A stretch of 6,714 bases of DNA from an uncultured Collinsella sp. (GCA_900554135.1 USFU01000094.1:1-6714); one strand, 5' to 3'; positions 1 to 5,868 are shown, counted from the stretch's first letter. Numbers and translations are program-made. The notes: a model not told the origin generated them from the sequence alone.

Positions 1-393
1 CGAGGTGACCGGGCCCAAGTCCTCCCAGCGATGCTCGCGCTGCAGGTCCTGGTAGCCGGGCAGGCGCTTCATCATAGACAGCACCATGGCAAACATGTGC
101 TCGCTTACGGCCTGGCCGTAGGCGCCTACCGAGCAAGACAGTTTGGCGTCGGCCGGCACGGTGCCGGCGGCCAAGTAATCGTCATAGCCGGCAGTCTGCA
201 ATTGCAACAGCTGGAGATGTTCGCATGCCGTGAGCATGTCAGGGCCGATGTTGCCCAAGATCACGTCGGCATCGGCGACCTGCTCGCGCGTGGCGGCGTC
301 GGAGCTCGTGTAGATAAAGTCCTCGCCCGGAGCGCTCGACTCAAGAATTGCGCGATGGCGGTCATTGACGGGCAGCAAAACCAGGATGTTCAC
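1..393 (-). CDS. D-isomer-specific 2-hydroxyacid dehydrogenase, N-terminal part (runs off the left edge)
   Basis: This reads leftwards from a GTG start at 391-393 and is still open at base 1, giving 131 residues of a protein usually a little over 300 long. The family interconverts 2-oxo acids and D-2-hydroxy acids with NAD(P)H in the cytoplasm. The visible part is the N-terminal half of the substrate-binding domain: a beta strand (NILVLLPVNDR), then DADVILGNIG near residues 41-50, LLQLQTAGYDDYL near 62-74, and the helix VSEHMFAMVLSMMKRLPGY near 96-114 with QREHRW after it. These match the family's LQ...AG.D and AV.EH.......R......Q...W pattern. The GxGxxG nucleotide-binding motif and the catalytic Arg/Glu/His lie outside the window, so the substrate cannot be named. 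The start is supported by GAGAGGA six bases upstream; no ATG sits nearby in frame. The gene lies 130 nt downstream of map, beyond map's terminator, so it probably has its own promoter. Confidence 0.85.
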   Translation of the reverse strand, partial: MNILVLLPVNDRHRAILESSAPGEDFIYTSSDAATREQVADADVILGNIGPDMLTACEHLQLLQLQTAGYDDYLAAGTVPADAKLSCSVGAYGQAVSEHMFAMVLSMMKRLPGYQDLQREHRWEDLGPVTS

Positions 394-413
394 AAGCAGT
401 CCTCTCCGCTCAG

Positions 414-446
414 CCTGCCGAAAAGGTACAGGTTTATTTTGGCAGG
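414..446 (-). repeat. Inverted repeat in the leader of the 2-hydroxyacid dehydrogenase gene
   Basis: CCTGCC (414-419) pairs with GGCAGG (441-446). The inner AAAA and TTTT tracts extend the pairing to ten base pairs around one bulged base (G420). The loop is about 12 nt. It lies between the map terminator and the GTG start at 393, in the region that should hold the dehydrogenase promoter or 5' leader. It could be a leader hairpin or a dyad operator. No clear -35/-10 pair was found to decide which. Confidence 0.4.
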
Positions 447-466
447 TTTTATCAGGCAAAACGTTC

Positions 467-514
467 AAATAAAAACGCCGGATGCAAGACGAGCGTGCCC
501 GTCGGCATCCGGCG
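467..514 (-). terminator. Rho-independent terminator of the methionine aminopeptidase gene
   Basis: Reading leftwards, a perfect ten-base stem (CGCCGGATGC at 514-505, pairing with 485-476) closes a 19-nt loop and is followed at once by TTTTTATTT (475-467). The loop can form a further four-base stem (GACG/CGTC). It begins ten bases after the map stop codon. GC-rich stem, U-tract and position are all as expected for an intrinsic terminator. Confidence 0.9.
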
Positions 515-523
515 CATCCACGG

Positions 524-1411
524 CTACCAGCTCAGCAGCTCGTAACCGTCCTCGGTCACCACAAGCTGTACCTCGCATTGGGCCGAGTCGCTGCCGTCCT
601 TGGTGCGCACGCACCAGCCATCGCCCTTGCTGATCTTGATGTCGGGCGCTCCGGCATTGACCATGGGCTCGATGGTAAAGACCATGCCCGGAGCCATGAT
701 GGTGTCCACATCGGGTGCCTCGGTGGTAAAGCCCACAAACGGGTCCTCGTGGAACTCCTTACCGATGCCGTGTCCGCCGTACTCGCGCACCACGCTAAAG
801 CCGGCGTCCTCGACCGTCTTTTGCACGGCCTCGGCCATCACGGACAGTGGCAGCCATGGCTTGACGGCTGCCAGACCCGCCTCCACGCTGGCGCGGGTGA
901 CGTCGACCAGGCGCTGGCGCTCGGCCGAGACCTCGCCGATGCAGAACATGCGGCTCGAGTCGCTAAAGTAGCCGTCTAGGATTGTGGAGCAGTCCACGTT
1001 GATGATGTCGCCCTCGTGCAGCACGTCCGTATCACAGGGAATGCCGTGGCAGACGACGTCGTTGATCGAGGTGCACGCGCTCTTTGGGTAGCCCTCGTAG
1101 TGGAGGTCGGCCGGTGTGCCACCGTGCTCGACGGTGTAGTCGTAGATCATCTGGTCGATCTGGTTGGTGGTCATGCCCGCGGCGATGTGCTCGCCTACGT
1201 AGTCGAGCACGCCCACATTGATGGCGGCCGAGCGTTTGATGCCCTCGATGTCGGAGGGCGTCTTGTAGAGCGTGCGGGGCAGAACCTCCCAGCCCTCCTC
1301 CCACAGGCGCTCGAGGCGCTCGTCGAAGGCGCTGTGACATTTCTTATATTTTTTGCCGCTGCCGCACCAGCAGGCGTCGTTGCGGCCGGGTACGGGTCCG
1401 TTGTCATACAT
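524..1411 (-). CDS. map: Type I methionine aminopeptidase with N-terminal SEC-C metal-binding motif
   Basis: This cytoplasmic metalloenzyme removes the initiator methionine from new proteins. The 295 residues exceed the roughly 250-264 of plain bacterial MetAP because of an N-terminal extension. That extension carries a SEC-C motif, CWCGSGKKYKKCH, with zinc ligands C14, C16, C25 and H26; in SecA and some MetAPs this motif is thought to aid docking at the ribosome. The catalytic pita-bread fold follows with all five metal ligands visible: D140 (INVDCS), D151 (YFSDSS), H214 (GGHGIGKEFHEDP), E248 (FTIEPM) and E280 (SAQCEVQLVVTEDG). The substrate-side histidine is H122 (VVCHGIP). AAGGAAG lies six bases before the ATG, and a TATACT box lies upstream at 1442-1437. 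The gene has its own promoter and terminator, so it is probably a single-gene unit. Many relatives carry a second, shorter MetAP in a ribosomal-protein operon; that cannot be seen here. Confidence 0.96.
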   Translation of the reverse strand: MYDNGPVPGRNDACWCGSGKKYKKCHSAFDERLERLWEEGWEVLPRTLYKTPSDIEGIKRSAAINVGVLDYVGEHIAAGMTTNQIDQMIYDYTVEHGGTPADLHYEGYPKSACTSINDVVCHGIPCDTDVLHEGDIINVDCSTILDGYFSDSSRMFCIGEVSAERQRLVDVTRASVEAGLAAVKPWLPLSVMAEAVQKTVEDAGFSVVREYGGHGIGKEFHEDPFVGFTTEAPDVDTIMAPGMVFTIEPMVNAGAPDIKISKGDGWCVRTKDGSDSAQCEVQLVVTEDGYELLSW

Positions 1412-1436
1412 GGCTAACTTCCTTTCATCCGCAGCT

Positions 1437-1464
1437 AGTATAGCCCACCCACGCGTCCATAAAA
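1437..1464 (-). promoter_or_regulatory. Promoter of the methionine aminopeptidase gene
   Basis: Reading leftwards, TATACT (1442-1437) matches the -10 consensus at five of six positions and would start transcription near 1430, about 19 nt before the ATG. The best -35 is poor: TTTTAT (1464-1459), 16 nt upstream. It overlaps the T-run at the foot of the 1464-1530 hairpin, so the promoter and that hairpin share bases. Confidence 0.55.
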
Positions 1465-1530
1465 GTTGCGGTGATATAGTTCCGATTTAAGCGGTTTAAC
1501 AGCATAAACAGGAACTATATCACCGCAACT
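1464..1530 (-). terminator. Perfect 20-bp hairpin after the radical SAM gene, probable terminator or repeat element
   Basis: The left arm (1464-1483) and the right arm (1511-1530) are exact reverse complements over 20 bases and enclose a 27-nt loop. Reading leftwards it starts 42 bases past the radical SAM stop codon and ends in ACTTTTATGG, so it can end that transcript. The stem is mixed in composition (it holds GATATAG) and longer than most intrinsic terminators, and the U-tract is only four bases. A repeat element that also acts as a terminator is an equal possibility; compare the hairpin at 5869-5932. Confidence 0.65.
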
Positions 1531-1571
1531 GATGGAGCGGGATGGCGGGCACTAGCTGCTGCGTGGTTTTG

Positions 1572-2348
1572 CTAGTAGCTCACCTGGCAGGGAATGCCGA
1601 GGGCTTGGACGCGCGCGGCAATGGCGTCGAGCACCTCGGGCGCTGCCTTGGCAAGGCCGGCGACCGGCGTCTCGCGCGCCACCGTGTAAATGGTCGCCTC
1701 CTGCGGACGAATGCGCTCGAGCGCCGCGAGCCAAGGGCCGACGTACTCCTCGCCAGTGTTATCGAGAGGCTTGCCCTGATACTCGCCGGTCAAAAAGATT
1801 GTCTGGATAATGACATGACCGTCAAAGCTCGCGAACGTCTCGATCTGGTGCTCGACGTCGTAGGGGCCAACAGGCTGGTCGAGCAGCTGGATAAACGCCG
1901 GGTCGACGGTATCGAGCTTGAGGATGTTGTCGTCGACCATCATGAGCGCATCGTGTACCTGGGGACGGTCGGCGCGCGTGCCGTTGGAGAGCACGGCGAT
2001 CTTGGAGTTTGGGGCAAACTCGTCGCGCAGCGCGACAGCGCCGGCGATGGCCTGCGGAAACTCCGGTGCGGCGGTGGGCTCGCCGTTGCCGGCAAACGTG
2101 ATTACATCGGGGAGCTCGCCCTCGGCTGCCATCTCGCGCAGCTTTGCCTCGAGCGCGTCGAGTACCACGGCAGCTGTGTTGTACGGCTCGTGGCAGGGGC
2201 GCTCGGCGTTGAGGCCGTTTTCGCAGTAAATGCAGTCGAACGTGCAGATTTTGCCGCTGGCCGGCATCATATTGACGCCGAGCGAGAGACCAAGGCGACG
2301 GCTGCGAACGGGCCCAAAGATGGGGCTGGCATTCAAAAACGTAGACAT
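1572..2348 (-). CDS. Radical SAM Fe-S protein (COG0731 type), function unassigned
   Basis: This is a 258-residue radical SAM enzyme: a [4Fe-4S] cluster cleaves S-adenosylmethionine to start radical chemistry. The cluster motif CTFDCIYC has its cysteines at 35, 39 and 42 (CxxxCxxC). It is preceded by FGPVRSRRLGLSLGVNMMP, a lead-in typical of a bacterial group filed under COG0731, which also contains the wyosine-synthesis enzyme TYW1. FAGNGEPT near residue 92 is the glycine-rich SAM-binding stretch. LSNGT and LKLDTVD follow as later barrel strands. No extra cysteine cluster or C-terminal RNA-binding domain is visible, so a tRNA role should not be assumed. Two in-frame ATGs compete. The one at 2348 is preferred because GAGGAG lies nine bases before it and only three before the ATG at 2354. 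The frame stays open well upstream into the hydrolase, but that stretch has no protein-like character. The last codons (CQVSY) lie just before the 1464-1530 hairpin. Confidence 0.88.
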   Translation of the reverse strand: MSTFLNASPIFGPVRSRRLGLSLGVNMMPASGKICTFDCIYCENGLNAERPCHEPYNTAAVVLDALEAKLREMAAEGELPDVITFAGNGEPTAAPEFPQAIAGAVALRDEFAPNSKIAVLSNGTRADRPQVHDALMMVDDNILKLDTVDPAFIQLLDQPVGPYDVEHQIETFASFDGHVIIQTIFLTGEYQGKPLDNTGEEYVGPWLAALERIRPQEATIYTVARETPVAGLAKAAPEVLDAIAARVQALGIPCQVSY

Positions 2349-2357
2349 AGGCATATG

Positions 2358-2363
2358 CTCCTC
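2358..2363 (-). promoter_or_regulatory. Ribosome binding site that decides the radical SAM start
   Basis: GAGGAG on the minus strand lies three bases before the ATG at 2354 and nine before the ATG at 2348. Three bases is too close for efficient initiation, so the second ATG is favoured. The choice changes the protein by only two residues. Confidence 0.6.
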
Positions 2364-2379
2364 AAGACAATTGTGCCTA

Positions 2380-2388
2380 AGCATAGCA
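2380..2388 (-). promoter_or_regulatory. Candidate extended -10 promoter of the radical SAM gene
   Basis: Reading leftwards, TGCTATGCT gives a TG-n-TATGCT extended -10 box. Transcription would start about 25 nt before the ATG at 2348. The -35 position (around 2403-2408) has no good match and falls in an inverted repeat at 2397-2421. An extended -10 can work without a strong -35, but the call is tentative. Confidence 0.35.
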
Positions 2389-2396
2389 TCGGCTCC

Positions 2397-2421
2397 AAAG
2401 CAAGGTGCGGGCTCTTGCTTT
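2397..2421. repeat. 8-bp inverted repeat between the divergent radical SAM and hydrolase genes
   Basis: AAAGCAAG (2397-2404) and CTTGCTTT (2414-2421) are perfect inverted repeats around nine bases. The dyad covers the expected -35 region of the leftward radical SAM promoter, so a repressor or activator site is possible. A TTTTTT run lies nine bases to its right, too far away to make this a normal rightward terminator. Confidence 0.4.
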
Positions 2422-2517
2422 ACAAGTTTCGTTTTTTCACGTCGCTCGTTATGCCGTGCCATGAAAAGCCTCGGGTCGGGTACAGTTAATCTGTTAACAA
2501 GGCGTAAGGCAATGCGG

Positions 2518-2553
2518 GTCCATCCAACCGTACTGACGTGCAGCTGGATGGGC
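2518..2553. repeat. Inverted repeat just upstream of the hydrolase
   Basis: CCATCCA (2520-2526) pairs with TGGATGG (2545-2551), and a G-T pair plus a G-C pair extend it to nine positions around an 18-nt loop. It ends 20 bases before the hydrolase ATG, so it may be a leader hairpin or an operator. No convincing rightward promoter was found in the 225 bases between the radical SAM and hydrolase genes. Confidence 0.35.
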
Positions 2554-2573
2554 ATTGATGACGGGGGCACAAC

Positions 2574-3371
2574 ATGGATTTTACGGTCGAGAACGCGGGC
2601 ACCACGATTGCCTGTCGCGAATATGCCGGCCCGGATGTATCGCCTGATGCTCCCGCCTTGGTGTGCGTGCACGGTGCGTGCGTCGACGGCGTCTTTTTTG
2701 ACGCCATCGCCCGCGAGCTCGCCTGCGACTATCGCGTCATTGCCTACGACCGCCGCGGTTGCGGCGAGAGCGGCGACGCTGCAGACGGACGCTACGACCT
2801 CGCCGCCCAAGCCGCCGACCTGCAAGCTGTTATCGAGCATATTGGCGCTCCGGCAAACGTGCTCGCGCACAGTGCCGGTACGTTGGTGGCCCTGGAGCTT
2901 CTCCGTGCAAACCCCGCCATAATCTCGCGTGCGATTCTGCATGAACCCGCCGTGACGGATGAGGGCGCCGGCCTGGGCGCGGCCCCGGTTTTGCTCGAGA
3001 TGATCGCCGCAGGAAAGGTCTCCAGGGCATTACGGGCCTTCTTGGGCGCCATCGGCGATTCGGACCCTGAGGCCCCCAAGTTAACCGAGGCAGAAGCCAA
3101 GCATGCCCTGCGCAACGGCCGCAGTTTCATGGCGAACGAATATGGGATTACTATGACCTGCGTTCCCGATTGGGATAGTGTTCGTGCGTCAAAAACGGTG
3201 GCCGCCGTGCTCCTGGGTGAGCTCTCGATTGACACGCCTCGCGAGGCGGGCACAAGGGTGGCGGCTGAGCTTTTGGACTGTCCACTCGTAATGGTTCCCG
3301 GCGCGCACAATGGCCTGCGCGATCGCCCGGCAGCGGCTGCTCAGACTGTCCGTGGCATCTTGGGGCTCTAG
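2574..3371 (+). CDS. Alpha/beta hydrolase fold protein
   Basis: This is a 265-residue soluble alpha/beta hydrolase with no signal peptide; the substrate is unknown. The order of motifs fits the fold. LVCVHGACVDG (29-39) holds the HG oxyanion turn at H33-G34, YDRRGCGES (58-66) is the usual loop after strand 4, and LAHSAGT (97-103) is the nucleophile elbow with Ser100. Here the elbow reads A-H-S-A-G, so the first glycine of GxSxG is alanine, a tolerated variant. A variable cap spans roughly 125-205. D220 (LLGELSID) is the best candidate for the catalytic acid, and H245 (VPGAHNG), where relatives have GxGH, for the catalytic base. In frame, two TGA codons stand four codons upstream of the ATG, so this is the first possible ATG. 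The ribosome site is weak (GGGGG, six bases before). It is divergent from the radical SAM gene and 211 nt upstream of the signalling operon, which has its own promoter. Esterase, lactonase or peptidase activity is equally possible. Confidence 0.88.
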   Translation: MDFTVENAGTTIACREYAGPDVSPDAPALVCVHGACVDGVFFDAIARELACDYRVIAYDRRGCGESGDAADGRYDLAAQAADLQAVIEHIGAPANVLAHSAGTLVALELLRANPAIISRAILHEPAVTDEGAGLGAAPVLLEMIAAGKVSRALRAFLGAIGDSDPEAPKLTEAEAKHALRNGRSFMANEYGITMTCVPDWDSVRASKTVAAVLLGELSIDTPREAGTRVAAELLDCPLVMVPGAHNGLRDRPAAAAQTVRGILGL

Positions 3372-3399
3372 CGGCTGCAAAAAACAAAACAGGCTTCAC

Positions 3400-3452
3400 C
3401 CGCAAACGTTTCGGCTGTGTTAACAAATGCGCTCAAAACCTCACGTTTGCGG
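3400..3452. repeat. 10-bp inverted repeat downstream of the hydrolase
   Basis: CCGCAAACGT (3400-3409) and ACGTTTGCGG (3443-3452) are perfect reverse complements separated by 33 bases. The right arm also resembles the left in direct orientation (ACGTTT-CGGCT against ACGTTTGCGGCT). There is no T-run after it, so it is not a standard terminator. It could help end the hydrolase transcript or be a protein-binding dyad. The rest of the 211-nt gap holds only the promoter at 3530-3558. Confidence 0.4.
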
Positions 3453-3529
3453 CTCCAATTGCGCCGTCTGCCAACTCATAAAAATGTAACAGCATTCACG
3501 TGCTTACCTGCATCGGCAAGGTGTTACCC

Positions 3530-3558
3530 TTGAAACATTTGGAACCCACCGCTACTAT
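3530..3558 (+). promoter_or_regulatory. Sigma-70-type promoter of the signalling operon
   Basis: TTGAAA (3530-3535) and TACTAT (3553-3558) are separated by exactly 17 bases. Each matches the vegetative consensus at four or five of six positions. Transcription would start near 3565, giving a leader of about 18 nt before the ATG at 3583, with AAAGGG as the ribosome site. This is the clearest promoter in the window. Confidence 0.75.
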
Positions 3559-3582
3559 GCGCACCTATCGAAAGGGCCCCAT

Positions 3583-5463
3583 ATGCTCAATAATCACGAG
3601 GTCAATCTAACCGGCGAGGAGGCTGCCGCCGAGGTCGCCCGCGTCGCGAAGACCTACCCCGTGGTGCGTTTGCTGTCGGCCGATCAGATTAAGAGCGAGC
3701 CTAACTGCTTGCTCGCCGGCGATCGCTGCCCTTGTCTGCGTCAGTCGAGTCTTGAGGCCTTGGCAGGTTCCGATGATGTATCGGAGCAACTGCTCAACGA
3801 TGGTGTTGAGTACCGCGCCCGTCTGCGCCCTCTAAAGGTCGAGGGCAAGCCTCATGTCCTGCTGATGGTGCGTCCGATCGATGAGCAAGAGGCTGCAGAA
3901 GAGGACCTTGTCTACACCGACGTGCTGACGAGTGTGCACAATCGCCGGTATTACGAGGAAAAGCTCCGAAGCGCCCGTATGAATGCCGGCGTTGCGATGA
4001 TCGACCTTGATGATTTTAGGGTCTTCAACGATACGTGTGGCCGTCATGCCGGCGACCTTGCGCTCGGTGCTGTGGCGACGGCCATACGCAGCGGTATTCG
4101 TTCGACTGACGAGCTTGTGCGCTATGGCTGCGACAAGTTTGTGGCCGTTATGCCTGATATTCCCTCCGATGACTTCGCCCGTCGCCTGCGTCAGGTATCC
4201 GATGCCGTTCATTCCACAATTATTCCGGGCCATGAGTACGTGAGCTTGACGGCATGTGTTGGTGGCGTTCGCATTCATGGCGAGACGGTCGATGAGGGCG
4301 TTGGCCGCGCTGTCCAGTTATTGAGCCGCGCTAAGGCAAAAGCCGGTACGGTCGTGACCGATGCCGATTCCATCGAGGCCTTCCAAAGCGAAAAGCCTTT
4401 GGTGCTTATTGTCGATGACTCCGAGATGAACCGAGTCATTCTCAACGAGATGCTCAAGGACGAGTATTGCATCCTCGAGGCCGATAACGGTCGTGCGGCG
4501 CTCGACATGGTCGACCGCTATGGCGATGAGTTGTCGCTCGTGCTGCTGGATATTGTCATGCCGGGCGTAAGCGGCTTTGAGGTGCTGGCCGGTCTGTCGC
4601 GCCGATCGGGCATCGACAATCTGCCTGTCATCATGATTTCGAGCGAAGATTCCGATGATATGGTTCTGCGCGCGTACGAGCTGGGCGCCTCGGACTATAT
4701 CAACCGCCCGTTTGACTCCCGTGTCGTGCGCCGCCGTGTAAGCAACACCATCCGCCTATACGCCAAGCAGCGCCGCCTGACGAACCTGCTGTCCCAGCAG
4801 TACAACGAGCGCGTCAAGAACAGTCGCATGCTCATCGACATCATGGCCGGCGTCATGGAGCTTCGCAACGGTGAGAGCGGCAGGCACGTTACGAACATCG
4901 AGAAGCTGACCGAGCTGCTGCTTGGCTGTCTGGTCCAGCGTAGCGGCACGATCTCCCTCGACAATGAGGAACGCTCCACGATCGCCCTGGCTTCGGCGCT
5001 GCACGATATCGGCAAGATGTCGATTGACGATGCGATTCTCAACAAGCCCGGACGCCTTACGCCCGAGGAGTTCGAGATTATGAAGACGCATACTACGATC
5101 GGCGCCGACATGCTGCGTGAGCTGGGTAGCCATCACGCCGGCAATGCGCTTATGGAATATGCGTACCAGATTGCGCGTTGGCATCACGAGCGCTGGGACG
5201 GCAAGGGTTATCCCGATGGCCTTAGGGGCGACGAAATTCCCATTGCCGCGCAGGTGGTTTCGGTGGCCGACGTGTACGATGCGCTGACGAGCGTGCGCGT
5301 GTACAAGGACGCTATTCCGCACGAGGAGGCGATCCAGATGATCCTGGATGGTAAGTGCGGCACCTTTAACCCGCTGCTGCTCGATTGCCTGCTCGAGGTG
5401 CAAGACCAAATTGCCGAGACGTTGGCACGCCCCGCCGATGTCGTCGCGTTTCCTACGATTTAG
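3583..5463 (+). CDS. GGDEF-like / receiver / HD-GYP fusion protein, probable cyclic-di-GMP phosphodiesterase
   Basis: This is a 626-residue soluble signalling protein with four parts. Residues 1-105 form a possible PAS-like domain with a cysteine cluster (C42, C49, C51 in CLLAGDRCPC). Residues 110-260 are a GGDEF fold: LTSVHNRRYYEEKL, then IDLDDFRVFND with D141. The signature reads GCDKF (182-186) instead of GGDEF, so diguanylate cyclase activity is unlikely, but the RxxD inhibitory site (R173, D176) five residues before it is intact. Residues 271-395 are a CheY-like receiver with acid pocket D278/D279, phosphoacceptor D323 (LLDIVMPG) and S353/S354; the usual lysine before PF is R375. Residues 415-610 are an HD-GYP domain with H435, H474-D475 (LHDIGK), H503, H534-H535, GYP at 542-544 and D563, so the metal site looks complete and c-di-GMP hydrolysis is expected. 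Phosphorylation at D323 probably tunes that activity. No membrane segment is present. The Hpt gene follows 24 nt later in the same operon. Confidence 0.93.
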   Translation: MLNNHEVNLTGEEAAAEVARVAKTYPVVRLLSADQIKSEPNCLLAGDRCPCLRQSSLEALAGSDDVSEQLLNDGVEYRARLRPLKVEGKPHVLLMVRPIDEQEAAEEDLVYTDVLTSVHNRRYYEEKLRSARMNAGVAMIDLDDFRVFNDTCGRHAGDLALGAVATAIRSGIRSTDELVRYGCDKFVAVMPDIPSDDFARRLRQVSDAVHSTIIPGHEYVSLTACVGGVRIHGETVDEGVGRAVQLLSRAKAKAGTVVTDADSIEAFQSEKPLVLIVDDSEMNRVILNEMLKDEYCILEADNGRAALDMVDRYGDELSLVLLDIVMPGVSGFEVLAGLSRRSGIDNLPVIMISSEDSDDMVLRAYELGASDYINRPFDSRVVRRRVSNTIRLYAKQRRLTNLLSQQYNERVKNSRMLIDIMAGVMELRNGESGRHVTNIEKLTELLLGCLVQRSGTISLDNEERSTIALASALHDIGKMSIDDAILNKPGRLTPEEFEIMKTHTTIGADMLRELGSHHAGNALMEYAYQIARWHHERWDGKGYPDGLRGDEIPIAAQVVSVADVYDALTSVRVYKDAIPHEEAIQMILDGKCGTFNPLLLDCLLEVQDQIAETLARPADVVAFPTI

Positions 5464-5487
5464 TTTGACCAAAGGAGTTTTTAATCC

Positions 5488-5844
5488 ATGATTTCCATGC
5501 GTGAGGCGTATGAGAAGATCGGCGCTAATTATGATGACGCGTGTGCTCGGCTGATGGGCGGGGAAATGCTTGCCCGCTTTGCCCTCAAGTTTTTAGATGA
5601 CGAGAGCATGGACAAGCTGGAGGCTGCCATGGCGGCGGGAGACGCCGAGGAAGCGTTTATGGCAGCGCACACACTCAAGGGCGTGAGCCAGAACCTGGGA
5701 TTCGATAATCTGTACGAGCCGGCGGTCGTGGTGACCGAGGCGCTGCGCGGCGCCGATGCCGTTGACGGCGCTCGCGAGGGAATGCATGCGCTGCAGCAGC
5801 AATATGCGGCTACGATGTCGGCCCTGCGCGAGGTGGCTGAATAA
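5488..5844 (+). CDS. Free-standing Hpt (histidine phosphotransfer) domain protein
   Basis: This 118-residue, all-helical cytoplasmic protein consists of one Hpt domain. It relays phosphoryl groups between receiver domains, or from a kinase receiver to another receiver. The phosphorylated residue is H61 in AHTLKGVSQNLGF, the diagnostic H-x-L-K-G motif. Helices before it (around 25-58) and after it (around 74-115) complete the four-helix bundle. No kinase catalytic domain is attached. AAAGGAG (5471-5477) lies ten bases before the ATG; the second ATG, three codons on, is 19 bases away and less likely. The gene starts 24 nt after the GGDEF/receiver/HD-GYP gene and has no promoter of its own, so the two are co-transcribed. 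The receiver of that neighbour is the obvious partner, but this is inference. The operon is followed by the repeat hairpin at 5869-5932. Confidence 0.92.
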   Translation: MISMREAYEKIGANYDDACARLMGGEMLARFALKFLDDESMDKLEAAMAAGDAEEAFMAAHTLKGVSQNLGFDNLYEPAVVVTEALRGADAVDGAREGMHALQQQYAATMSALREVAE

Positions 5845-5868
5845 GAGCTTGCGAGCCTTGATGACTAT

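Noticed and set aside
482..979. A 165-codon rightward frame opposite the methionine aminopeptidase
   Set aside because: It shows antisense-type composition, with no ribosome site or motifs. The leftward frame carries all metal ligands of MetAP.
1572..2942. A single 456-residue leftward reading frame covering the radical SAM gene and much of the hydrolase
   Set aside because: Only the part from about 2348 down has radical SAM motifs. The upstream part is antisense to the hydrolase, has no recognisable character, and GAGGAG marks a start at 2348.
2492..3425. The palindrome TGTTAACA occurs at 2492-2499 and 3418-3425, on either side of the hydrolase
   Set aside because: Two copies of an eight-base self-complementary word flanked by unrelated sequence are weak evidence; no attachment site or insertion boundary is supported.
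3400..3452. An intrinsic terminator for the hydrolase
   Set aside because: The stem is split by a 33-base loop and has no T-run after it, so it is listed only as an inverted repeat.
4756..5472. A 238-codon leftward reading frame opposite the HD-GYP gene
   Set aside because: It is rich in His, Arg, Gln and Val in the way typical of antisense of a GC-rich gene, and the opposite strand has clear HD-GYP motifs.
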